Positions 1-5,176 of a DNA stretch of 5,176 nucleotides are shown here, in pieces (the first letter of the stretch is position 1; each line of letters opens with the position of its first letter). Origin of the DNA: an uncultured Solirubrobacterales bacterium (GTDB lineage Bacteria > Actinomycetota > Thermoleophilia > Solirubrobacterales > Solirubrobacteraceae). A program made the translations under genes and the position numbers. Below the pieces are notes generated by a model. That model was not told the DNA's origin and searched no databases. It saw only the letters and a program-made list of their open reading frames with translations. The stretch lies in contig CAJBIG010000006.1 of NCBI GenBank assembly GCA_903953065.1, positions 1 to 5,176 of the forward strand, given 5' to 3'.

Positions 1-101
1 ACGATCGCCTCAAAGGCGCGCTCGTGGCCGGAGCCAGCGAGCGACGCCAGCCGCTCGTCGGACTGCGTGCCAAGTAGGGATACGGAAATGTGAGGTGTCA
101 C
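1..101 (-). CDS. RNA polymerase sigma factor, sigma-70 family (ECF-like), N-terminal fragment
   Basis: Partial gene reading leftward from a GTG at 101-99; 33 codons are visible and the frame is still open at base 1. The last visible residues, SDERLASLAGSGHERAFEAI, match the usual opening of sigma-70 region 2 in ECF-type factors: a short polar leader, then an acidic D-E-R-L helix start, then G-x-E-x-A-F-E before the conserved Y-R that would follow. The start is supported by AGGAG at 111-107 on the minus strand, five bases before GTG; no in-frame start codon was found in the short stretch just upstream. A sigma factor of this kind would direct RNA polymerase to a dedicated promoter set, but regions 2.4 and 4, which decide specificity, lie outside the window. 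It follows the M16 peptidase gene on the same strand after a 70-base gap, so it may be co-transcribed or have its own promoter. Identification rests on about 20 residues and is therefore moderate. Confidence 0.62.
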   Translation of the reverse strand, partial: MTPHISVSLLGTQSDERLASLAGSGHERAFEAI

Positions 102-106
102 CGGTG

Positions 107-111
107 CTCCT
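107..111 (-). promoter_or_regulatory. Ribosome binding site of the sigma-factor gene
   Basis: On the minus strand AGGAG stands five bases before the GTG at 101-99. It decides the start of the sigma gene. A second purine-rich site, AGAGGAG at 136-130, lies further upstream and serves no start in the sigma frame. Confidence 0.55.
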
Positions 112-171
112 GAACTACAGACAACGGTACTCCTCTTTTGTGACGCTTGCGCTCGGTAACTAGATGAAAAC

Positions 172-1425
172 CTAAGAAAACTCAGCGTTTTGGTGCGGGC
201 CAACGCAGGCAATCGAGAGTTCGTCAGGGTTCACGCGCCGCGCGGCCTCAAAGACCTGGTCGAAGGTCACAGCATCAATTGCCGCGATCGCGTCGTCGGG
301 ATCGAAGCCTTCTCGGTGGACGATCGCGCGCCCGGCGGCGTAGCCGGCGACCGAGTTGGTGCTCTCGAACGAAAGCACGCGGCGCCCCGCCACGTAGGCC
401 CGCGCCCGTTCGACCTCTTCCTCGGTCGGGCCGTCGGCGGCCAGCTCAGCGACGATCTCCTTCATCCGCGTGAACGCCTCGACAGTCTTAGCCGATTCCA
501 ATCCCGCTCCAAGCACAAGCGCGCTGTAGTCGCTGGCGATGTGGGCCATCGCGAAGACCGAGTAGGCGAGGCCACGCTGTTCGCGGATCTCGTCGAAGAG
601 GCGCGAGCCCATCGAACCACCGAGCAGCGTCGAATAGATGCCAAAGGCGACGCGCTGGCTGGCGTCGCTGGGGTCAATCTCGGGCTGGTAGAGCATCCGA
701 AGGTGTGACTGGTTGCTGTCGCGCTCCTCGACCAGCGTGACCGGCGTGAAAGGAACCGGAGCTTCTGACGCCGGCGCGTCGGGCAGCGATGGAAAACGGC
801 CGAAATACTCGTCAACGGCGCCGTTTGTAGGCACATGTTCGAGGTTGCCGACGATGAACGCGCCGCCGCGCTGCCCTGCCCAGCGACGCTCGCGGAAGGC
901 GACTATCGCCTCACGCGAGAAGCTCTCGATGTGCTGCTCAGGGCCGAGCACGGTGCGCCCGAGCGGGTGGTCGCCGAAACCGGCGCGCTCGATCAGGTCA
1001 CCGGCAACCGATGCCGGCTCGTCCTTGTAGCGCTGAATCTCTTGGATCACGACGCCACGTTCCTTGTCGAGCTCCTCGGCGTCGAGCTTCGGGCGGCCGA
1101 CGAAGTCGGTCAGAAGGTCGATCGCGGGCAGGGCCGACTCGGCCCGCACCGTGATGTGGAAGGCGACGAGGTCGTGGCTGGTGTAGGCGTTGAGTGATCC
1201 GCCCATCCGTTCGGCCGTCTCGTTGACCTTGCGGTAGTCGTCGTAAATCTGTCCACCCTTGAAAACCAAATGCTCAAGAAAGTGAGCCATTCCGTTCTCC
1301 TCGGCGCTCTCGGTGCGGGCACCGGCGTCGAAGGCCACAAGGATCGTCGTTGCCCGCGTTCCGGGGATTTCGATCCTGTGAATTGGTAGTCCGTTGGCGC
1401 CGCTGCTGGTCGAGATTTTGGCCAT
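172..1425 (-). CDS. M16 family zinc metallopeptidase (processing-peptidase type)
   Basis: A 417-residue zinc peptidase of the M16B type (mitochondrial processing peptidase and bacterial PqqL/YmxG-like proteins). The N-terminal half carries the inverted zinc motif HFLEH: H48 and H52 bind zinc, E51 is the catalytic base, and E129 in VVIQEI is the third ligand, exactly 76 residues after H52, the family spacing. Residues about 195-417 form the second, catalytically silent half; SRLFDEIREQRGLAYSV (274-290) holds the Arg/Tyr pair (R281, Y288) that holds substrate in the family. One N- plus one C-half at this length is the usual size for homodimeric bacterial members that degrade peptides inside the clamshell. 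No signal peptide is visible, so it is probably cytoplasmic. Start: ATG at 1425 lacks a ribosome binding site, and an in-frame TAG lies a short way upstream with no start codon between, so no longer form is possible. TATCTT sits six bases before ATG, suggesting a leaderless mRNA. The gene is divergent from ftsE. Substrate unknown. Confidence 0.95.
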   Translation of the reverse strand: MAKISTSSGANGLPIHRIEIPGTRATTILVAFDAGARTESAEENGMAHFLEHLVFKGGQIYDDYRKVNETAERMGGSLNAYTSHDLVAFHITVRAESALPAIDLLTDFVGRPKLDAEELDKERGVVIQEIQRYKDEPASVAGDLIERAGFGDHPLGRTVLGPEQHIESFSREAIVAFRERRWAGQRGGAFIVGNLEHVPTNGAVDEYFGRFPSLPDAPASEAPVPFTPVTLVEERDSNQSHLRMLYQPEIDPSDASQRVAFGIYSTLLGGSMGSRLFDEIREQRGLAYSVFAMAHIASDYSALVLGAGLESAKTVEAFTRMKEIVAELAADGPTEEEVERARAYVAGRRVLSFESTNSVAGYAAGRAIVHREGFDPDDAIAAIDAVTFDQVFEAARRVNPDELSIACVGPHQNAEFS

Positions 1426-1431
1426 CCGCTG

Positions 1432-1437
1432 AAGATA
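1432..1437 (-). promoter_or_regulatory. Candidate -10 box for leaderless transcription of the M16 gene
   Basis: On the minus strand TATCTT (fits TAnnnT) is followed by six bases and then the ATG at 1425. That places the expected transcription start at or next to the A of ATG, the layout of actinobacterial leaderless genes, and agrees with the missing Shine-Dalgarno. No good -35 is visible. The box lies within a dyad, CCGCT at 1426-1430 and AGCGG at 1437-1441 with six bases between, which might be an operator. Confidence 0.42.
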
Positions 1438-1509
1438 GCGGCGATCCGCTGGCCGCTACGCGCCCGGTTCGCTGCAATCACGGCTGCATCCCGCTTAGTG
1501 GGGAGGAAT

Positions 1510-1522
1510 CCCGCCCGGCGGG
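1510..1522. repeat. GC-rich inverted repeat upstream of ftsE
   Basis: CCCGC (1510-1514), loop CCG, GCGGG (1518-1522), ending just before the candidate -10 box of ftsE. It could be a small operator or, if transcription begins further upstream, an RNA hairpin near the start. An overlapping weaker pairing, GGGA at 1501-1504 with TCCC at 1509-1512, competes for the same bases. There is no T-run after it, so it is not a terminator. Confidence 0.3.
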
Positions 1523-1524
1523 GC

Positions 1525-1530
1525 TAATCT
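1525..1530 (+). promoter_or_regulatory. Candidate -10 box for leaderless transcription of ftsE
   Basis: TAATCT (fits TAnnnT) is followed by seven bases and then the ATG of ftsE at 1538, so transcription would begin at about the start codon. No Shine-Dalgarno precedes this ATG. The expected -35 position (about 1502-1507) reads GGAGGA, which does not resemble TTGACA. The geometry is the mirror image of the M16 start on the other strand. Confidence 0.45.
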
Positions 1531-1537
1531 CGCAGCA

Positions 1538-2431
1538 ATGGCCGCTACGGAGAAAGAACTGCGCCTGCGTGATTCGCAGCTCGCTCAGCGCAAGGATGCC
1601 GCTGCCGCATCGGGCCGCCCTGGCGATCCTGCAAACGCGATCGAATGCCGCGGCGTAACGAAGCGGTACGACAGCAGCAAGGCAGGGCTAAGCGGAACAA
1701 CGTTCTCGATTCGGCGCGGTGAATTCGTATTTCTTGTCGGGCCAACCGGCTCCGGCAAATCGACGCTGATGCGACTTCTGATCAAGGAGCTCGATCCAGA
1801 CGACGGGCGCATTCTCGTAGCTGGCCGCGACCTCGGCGAGCTGACGCACAAGCAGCTTCCGTTCTACCGCCGCAACCTCGGCGTCGTATTTCAAGACTTC
1901 AAGCTGCTGCCCGACCGCACGGTCTACGAAAATGTTGCCTACGCGCTGCAGGTGACCGGCAGCTCGCGCGCCGAGATCCGCGAGAAGGTGCCGGACATCC
2001 TTCGCTTGACCGGCCTTGCGACCAAGCTTCATCACTACCCGGATCAGCTCTCCGGCGGAGAGCAGCAGCGCGTCAGCATCGCGCGCGCCTTCGTCAATGC
2101 GCCGCCACTGCTGCTGGCCGATGAGCCGACCGGCAACCTTGACCCGGAAACTTCGATCGGCATCATGCAGCTGCTCTATCGCATCAACCGCACCGGCACG
2201 ACGGTTCTCGTCGCAACGCACGATTCGGCGATGGTCGACCGCATGCGCCGCCGCGTAATCGAGCTCGCTGAGGGAGTTGTCGTGCGCGATCAGCTCGATG
2301 GTCAGTACGCGCCAACGGATATGTCCACGGCCGAGTTTGGCGCCTTGCTGCGCGAACCTGCGCCCGAGCCACAGCGCGTGCCGAAGAAGCGCGAGCCGGG
2401 CGATGACTTCGATGAGGCGTTTAGGGACTAA
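1538..2431 (+). CDS. ftsE: Cell-division ATP-binding protein FtsE
   Basis: The nucleotide-binding half of FtsEX, which drives FtsX from the cytoplasmic face and so activates peptidoglycan hydrolases outside. All ABC ATPase motifs are intact: Walker A GPTGSGKST (68-76), Q-loop Q119 in VVFQDFKLLPDRTVYENV, signature LSGGEQQR (171-178), Walker B LLLADEP with catalytic E196, D-loop GNLDP, and switch H228 in ATHDS. The stretch FQDFKLL and the partner ftsX directly after it make FtsE the best choice over LolD- or MacB-like proteins. At 297 residues it is longer than the usual 220-230: about 34 extra polar residues precede the core (NAIECRGVTKRYD) and some 45-50 follow it, ending in a charged tail (KKREPGDDFDEAFRD). 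The ATG is the only possible start, because an in-frame TAG lies at 1496-1498 and no start codon occurs between the ATG and the core. Its TAA overlaps the ftsX ATG by one base. Confidence 0.96.
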   Translation: MAATEKELRLRDSQLAQRKDAAAASGRPGDPANAIECRGVTKRYDSSKAGLSGTTFSIRRGEFVFLVGPTGSGKSTLMRLLIKELDPDDGRILVAGRDLGELTHKQLPFYRRNLGVVFQDFKLLPDRTVYENVAYALQVTGSSRAEIREKVPDILRLTGLATKLHHYPDQLSGGEQQRVSIARAFVNAPPLLLADEPTGNLDPETSIGIMQLLYRINRTGTTVLVATHDSAMVDRMRRRVIELAEGVVVRDQLDGQYAPTDMSTAEFGALLREPAPEPQRVPKKREPGDDFDEAFRD

Positions 2432-3324
2432 TGAGCATCCGCTTCTTCACCCGTGAGGCACTGAGTTCAATCTCGCGCAACGCTGTGCCGAGCTTTGCTG
2501 CGCTGGCGTCGGTGCTTGTAACGCTGCTCGTGCTCGGTGTCTTCATTCCGATCGTTCAGGCCACCACCGGTGCCGCCAACGATGTTCGCGGCCAGGTGAT
2601 CGTCAACGTCTACATGAAGAGCGACGCGACGCCGGCAGATGCCCAGCGCGTGCGCACGCAGCTAACAGAGCTCGATGGCGTCAAGTCAGTTCAGTACGTG
2701 AGTAAGGGCACCGCCTACGCGCAGGAGCGCCGCAAGAACCCGGCCGCCTATGACCTGCTCGGCTCAAACCCGCTCCCGGACACGCTTCGCGTAACGCCGA
2801 AGAACCCGGACAACGCACTCGCGCTCGTTAGCGCGATCGAGCCGACGACCCCCGGAGGAGGGCGGACGACGATCGATCCGTCGATCGAATCGGTTGGTTC
2901 GTCGAAGGACAACACCGACAAGATTTTGACCGCCACGCGCGTCGTCAAGCTGACGACGGGGCTGCTTGCAGCGCTGCTGATCGTCGCCTCGGTGCTGCTG
3001 ATTTCAAACACGATTCGTCTCTCCGTCTTCTCTCGCCGGCGCGAGATTCAGGTGATGAAGCTGGTCGGCGCGACCGACGGCTTCATTCGCTGGCCATTCG
3101 TGCTCGAGGCAGTGATCCTCGGCGCGCTCGGCGCGCTGCTGGCGATTCTTCTGCTCGGCGTGATGAAGGTTGCGCTCGTAGATCCGCTCGTCAACGACTT
3201 CGCGCTGCTTTCAGCACCAAGCACGATCGGCTTTGGTGTTCTCGTTGCGATCCTGCTCGGCGCTGGCATCGGCGTCAGTGCGCTGGGCTCGGCGATCTCG
3301 ATGCGCCGCTTCCTGCAGGTTTAG
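2431..3324 (+). CDS. ftsX: Cell-division membrane protein FtsX
   Basis: The membrane half of FtsEX; it passes ATP-driven movement in FtsE to an extracytoplasmic hydrolase partner. The 297 residues show the family topology: a short cytoplasmic start (MSIRFFTREALSSISRN), TM1 at about 22-45, an external domain at about 46-170 containing NPLPDTLRV (113-121), TM2 at 171-195, TM3 at 222-247 and TM4 at 266-290. The cytoplasmic stretch after TM2, with SRRREIQVMKLVGAT (201-215), is the FtsX signature that docks on FtsE. The length of about 300 is typical. The external domain is the single-lobed actinobacterial/Gram-positive size. Translation is coupled to ftsE: the ATG shares its A with the ftsE TAA (TAATG), and AGGGA at 2423-2427 may assist re-initiation although it stands only three bases away. 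A 75-base gap follows before the protease gene. Confidence 0.96.
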   Translation: MSIRFFTREALSSISRNAVPSFAALASVLVTLLVLGVFIPIVQATTGAANDVRGQVIVNVYMKSDATPADAQRVRTQLTELDGVKSVQYVSKGTAYAQERRKNPAAYDLLGSNPLPDTLRVTPKNPDNALALVSAIEPTTPGGGRTTIDPSIESVGSSKDNTDKILTATRVVKLTTGLLAALLIVASVLLISNTIRLSVFSRRREIQVMKLVGATDGFIRWPFVLEAVILGALGALLAILLLGVMKVALVDPLVNDFALLSAPSTIGFGVLVAILLGAGIGVSALGSAISMRRFLQV

Positions 3325-3399
3325 ACGCCGTCTCGCTCCCTGCTTGCTGCCACGGCCCTACCCTCTCTTTGGGCGCTTAGAAGAGTGCCATAGAGATCA
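3325..3399 (+). other. Short gap between ftsX and the S41 protease gene
   Basis: Seventy-five pyrimidine-rich bases. A weak pairing, CTCTT at 3365-3369 with AAGAG at 3381-3385 across an 11-base loop, is too poor for a terminator and has no T-run after it. Only a weak ribosome binding site (AGAG at 3392-3395, four bases before ATG) is visible, and no convincing promoter. Read-through from ftsEX seems likely. Confidence 0.5.
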
Positions 3400-4626
3400 A
3401 TGTCCTCACGCCGCATAGCCATATCACTGCTGGTCGTTGTCCTTGCCTTCTGCGCGCTCGTTGCCGTGGTCCTCGCTCTCATCGTGGGAATTTGGATCGG
3501 CGGCCGCAGCGGCAACCTGGTTCCCGAGCCTTTTCGCGGCGTCCTGGTTGGAAGCAATGACGAAATCGTTGTCAACGAGGCGCTCGACGAGATCAACGAC
3601 AGCTACTACCGCAAACTGCCGCCCGGTCAGCTCGCCGATACTGCCATTGCCGGCGCCGTCAAGAAGCTCAACGACCGCTTCTCGACCTACTTCACGCCGG
3701 CCCAGTACAAGAAGTTCGAAGAGGCGCAGGCCAGCAGCTTCACCGGGATCGGCGTTACCGTTGACCGCAGCAAGCGTGGGCTGGTTATTCGTTCGGTCTA
3801 CAAAGACTCGCCGGCAAAAGAGGCGGGAATCAAGGTCGGCGACAAGATCGTCGAAGCCAACGGGCGCTCGCTGAAGGGCCTGACGACGGAGCAGTCCTCG
3901 CAACTGGTCAAAGGCCCGGCCGGCACGAAGGTCCGCCTCAAGGTTGTCCGCGATGGGAAGGAACGAACCATTGTCGCCACGCGCCGCGCGATCAGCGTCC
4001 CTGTTGTCGCTTCGCTGATGAAGACCGTCTGCGGCAAGAAGATCGGGATAGTCGCGCTCTCATCGTTCACCTCGGGCGCTCACGCCGAGGTTTACGCCGC
4101 GCTTCAGAAGCTCAAGAAGAAGGGCGCCCAGGCTTACATCTTCGATCTGCGCAACAACGGCGGCGGGCTGGTCGATGAGGCGCAGCTGGTCGCCAGTGCC
4201 TTCCTCGCCGGCGGGCCGATCGTTACGACGCGCGGCCGCAACGTTCCAGAGGAGACGCTCGACGCGACCGGCGACCCGATCGTGCCGAAAGCGCCCCTCG
4301 TCGTGCTCACCAATGGCGGCACCGCCTCGGCCTCGGAGATTGTCGCCGGGGCGCTGCAGGATCGGGGTCGCGCCACGCTGATTGGCGAAAAGACCTTCGG
4401 TAAGGGCGTCTTCCAGCAGGTGATTGAGCTCTCCAACGGTGGCGCGCTCGACATCACCGCCGGCCAGTACTTCACGCCGAAGGGGCGCAACCTCGGTGGC
4501 AAGGGCGTTGCGAAGGGAGCCGGCCTCAAGCCCGACCTCCTCGTCAAGCAGCCCGACGATGCGACTAAGGACTTGGCGCTGCGCGCAGCTCTGGCCAAAC
4601 TTGGCGGCTGCGCCAAAGTGAACTAA
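3400..4626 (+). CDS. Membrane-anchored S41 family C-terminal processing protease (CtpA/CtpB-like)
   Basis: A serine protease of 408 residues that cuts proteins from their C-terminal end outside the membrane. An N-terminal hydrophobic helix (about 8-34) after SSRR acts as an uncleaved anchor or signal. Next come a helical cap segment, with RFSTYFTP at 93-100, and a PDZ domain at about 115-195 (GIGVTV, then SPAKEAGIKVGDKIVEANG) that gates the active site. The protease core spans about 210-385. By alignment with E. coli Tsp/Prc and B. subtilis CtpB, the nucleophile is S310 in NGGTASASE, the base is K335 in KTFGKG (spacing 25), and Q339 is the third residue; all are present. DLRNNGGG (249-256) is the usual core strand-turn. 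Family length is about 400-480, so the gene is complete. The ATG at 3400 has only a weak AGAG site. It follows ftsEX, so substrates may be cell-wall hydrolases or division proteins (inference). C210 and C404 are the only external cysteines. Confidence 0.95.
   Translation: MSSRRIAISLLVVVLAFCALVAVVLALIVGIWIGGRSGNLVPEPFRGVLVGSNDEIVVNEALDEINDSYYRKLPPGQLADTAIAGAVKKLNDRFSTYFTPAQYKKFEEAQASSFTGIGVTVDRSKRGLVIRSVYKDSPAKEAGIKVGDKIVEANGRSLKGLTTEQSSQLVKGPAGTKVRLKVVRDGKERTIVATRRAISVPVVASLMKTVCGKKIGIVALSSFTSGAHAEVYAALQKLKKKGAQAYIFDLRNNGGGLVDEAQLVASAFLAGGPIVTTRGRNVPEETLDATGDPIVPKAPLVVLTNGGTASASEIVAGALQDRGRATLIGEKTFGKGVFQQVIELSNGGALDITAGQYFTPKGRNLGGKGVAKGAGLKPDLLVKQPDDATKDLALRAALAKLGGCAKVN
4601..4616 (+). promoter_or_regulatory. 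Perfect stem-loop at the end of the protease gene, just before rnr
   Basis: TTGGCG (4601-4606), loop GCTG, CGCCAA (4611-4616): a six-pair stem inside the last codons of the protease gene, ending ten bases before the GTG of the next gene. With no T-run it is not a terminator. The right arm can alternatively pair with TGGCG at 4628-4632, which covers the downstream start codon, so the two structures exclude each other. Confidence 0.4.
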
Positions 4627-5176
4627 GTGGCGCCACCGCCAAAGCCCGAGCGCGCCGCTGGCGAGCCTCAGGTCGTGCTGCTCGAAAAGCGCGGCCAGTT
4701 CCTCGTTGGCCAGCCGTTCTTCGAGCCCGGCCAGCAGATCAGCATCGGCAAGCCGCCGGCGAAGGCGAAGGCCGGGAAGCTTGCGCTCATAGCCACGCCC
4801 GGCGCCGGTTCGCGCAACGCGCGAGCCAAAGTTCTGCGGCTGCTCGGCAGCCCGGAGATCGCGCGCAACGTTGTTGAGGCGTTGATGCTCGACCGCGGCC
4901 TGCGCCGCCGCTTCCCAAAGACGGTGTTGGCAGCCGCCGAGGCTGCGCGCGAGCACCCGCATCCGGAGCCCGGGCGCCGCGACCTGCGCGAGCTGACGAC
5001 CTTCACGATCGATCCTTCAAGCGCGAAGGATTTTGACGATGCGATCTCAGCCGAGAAGCTGAGCGATGCGCGCACGAGGATCTGGGTTCACATCGCCGAC
5101 GTCAGCGCCTACGTGCGGCCCGGCGATCCGGTCGATCGCGAGGCTCGCCGCCGCGCCACCAGCGTCTACGTGCCGG
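4627..5176 (+). CDS. rnr: RNase R-type 3'-5' exoribonuclease (RNB family), N-terminal part
   Basis: Partial: 183 codons are visible and the frame is open at the window end. The product chews RNA from the 3' end, including structured and damaged mRNA. Residues 118-183 are the start of the catalytic RNB domain: RRDLRELTTFTIDP, then SSAKDFDDAIS, WVHIADVSAYVRPGDPVD and the R-R-A-T-S-V-Y start of the next block. The metal-binding aspartates D129, D135, D137 and D138 match D272, D278, D280 and D281 of E. coli RNase R. Before this lies one short cold-shock-like domain (about 14-97); E. coli RNase R has a helix-turn-helix and two cold-shock domains here, so this protein is some 140 residues shorter at its N-terminus. 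The GTG abuts the TAA of the protease gene in the same frame, so no longer in-frame start exists. No clear ribosome binding site is seen, so it probably relies on re-initiation. RNase II is less likely given the close match to RNase R wording. In many bacteria smpB lies next to rnr. Confidence 0.9.
   Translation, partial: MAPPPKPERAAGEPQVVLLEKRGQFLVGQPFFEPGQQISIGKPPAKAKAGKLALIATPGAGSRNARAKVLRLLGSPEIARNVVEALMLDRGLRRRFPKTVLAAAEAAREHPHPEPGRRDLRELTTFTIDPSSAKDFDDAISAEKLSDARTRIWVHIADVSAYVRPGDPVDREARRRATSVYVP

Larger units (their letters stand above)
1424..1549. repeat. CCGCT-type short repeats across the divergent M16/ftsE promoter region
   Basis: The pentamer CCGCT occurs on the plus strand at 1426, 1446, 1453, 1491 and 1542, and inverted (AGCGG) at 1437. 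Two longer direct matches stand out: ATCCGCTG at 1424-1431 and 1444-1451, exactly 20 bases apart (about two helical turns), and TGGCCGCTACG at 1450-1460 and 1539-1549. The copies sit at both start codons and in the gap between them. They may be regulator binding sites, but CCGCT is a common word in GC-rich DNA, so chance is a real alternative. Confidence 0.3.

Noticed and set aside
9..77. Plus-strand frame ending at TAG 75-77 that could be the C-terminus of a gene
   Set aside because: The minus-strand reading of the same bases gives a recognisable sigma-factor start with a good ribosome binding site, which explains the region better.
283..290. GCGATCGC octamer resembling the HIP1 repeat of cyanobacteria
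   Set aside because: I noticed only this copy within a coding region; GATCG-rich words are expected from the codon use here, and the gene content does not suggest a cyanobacterium.
190..1197. Several plus-strand open frames opposite the M16 gene
   Set aside because: They mirror the M16 coding strand, are Arg-rich, and contain no known motif, whereas the minus-strand frame has the complete HxxEH and third-ligand pattern.
1688..2221. Minus-strand open frame of 177 codons inside ftsE
   Set aside because: Antisense shadow of the ABC ATPase core; no recognisable domain and no ribosome binding site noticed.
3365..3385. Possible terminator hairpin between ftsX and the protease gene
   Set aside because: Only five pairs, AT-containing, an 11-base loop and no T-run after it.
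4627..4636. Perfect palindrome GTGGCGCCAC as a protein binding site
   Set aside because: A ten-base GC palindrome at the start of a coding region easily arises by chance; kept only as part of the RNA-pairing observation.
4060..4962. Long minus-strand open frame (300 codons) across the protease/RNase R junction
   Set aside because: It lies opposite two clearly recognised genes with intact catalytic motifs, has the low-complexity Ala/Arg/Leu make-up of an antisense GC-rich frame, and shows no family motif.

Overview
The window looks like chromosome of a moderately high-GC bacterium, most likely an actinobacterium. Three things point that way. The order ftsE-ftsX-S41 protease followed by an RNA quality-control gene recalls the actinobacterial ftsEX neighbourhood. 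Two of the genes have a TAnnnT box 6-7 bases before the ATG and no ribosome binding site, as in actinobacterial leaderless mRNAs. The sigma-factor N-terminus and the M16 protease resemble those of deep-branching actinobacteria such as Thermoleophilia/Solirubrobacterales. The phylum is an inference, and the class only a guess.

Layout. On the minus strand at the left edge lies the 5' end of an RNA polymerase sigma-factor gene (1-101, cut by the window edge). Upstream of it on the same strand is a complete M16 zinc peptidase (172-1425). A 112-base divergent intergenic region (1426-1537) separates it from a plus-strand gene string: ftsE (1538-2431), ftsX (2431-3324, overlapping ftsE by one base), a membrane-anchored S41/C-terminal processing protease (3400-4626), and the 5' part of an RNase R-type exoribonuclease (4627 to the right edge), whose GTG directly abuts the TAA of the protease gene. 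There is no gene-free stretch over 300 bases, and no tRNA, rRNA, CRISPR or mobile element was seen.

How the genes work together. FtsE and FtsX form the type VII ABC-like transmembrane machine that switches on peptidoglycan hydrolases during cell division or elongation. The S41 protease sits outside the membrane, where it could trim or clear envelope proteins, including hydrolases. No hydrolase gene lies in the string itself. RNase R degrades structured and defective RNA and commonly travels with smpB, which could lie just beyond the right edge. The M16 peptidase and sigma factor form a separate minus-strand unit.

This is mainly a housekeeping region, and I see no clearly new system. The points most worth a second look are the paired leaderless-type starts with CCGCT repeats in the divergent promoter region, the TAA/GTG junction with mutually exclusive RNA pairings before rnr, the long extensions on FtsE, a possible disulfide in the protease, and a possible coupled mini-ORF before the sigma gene.
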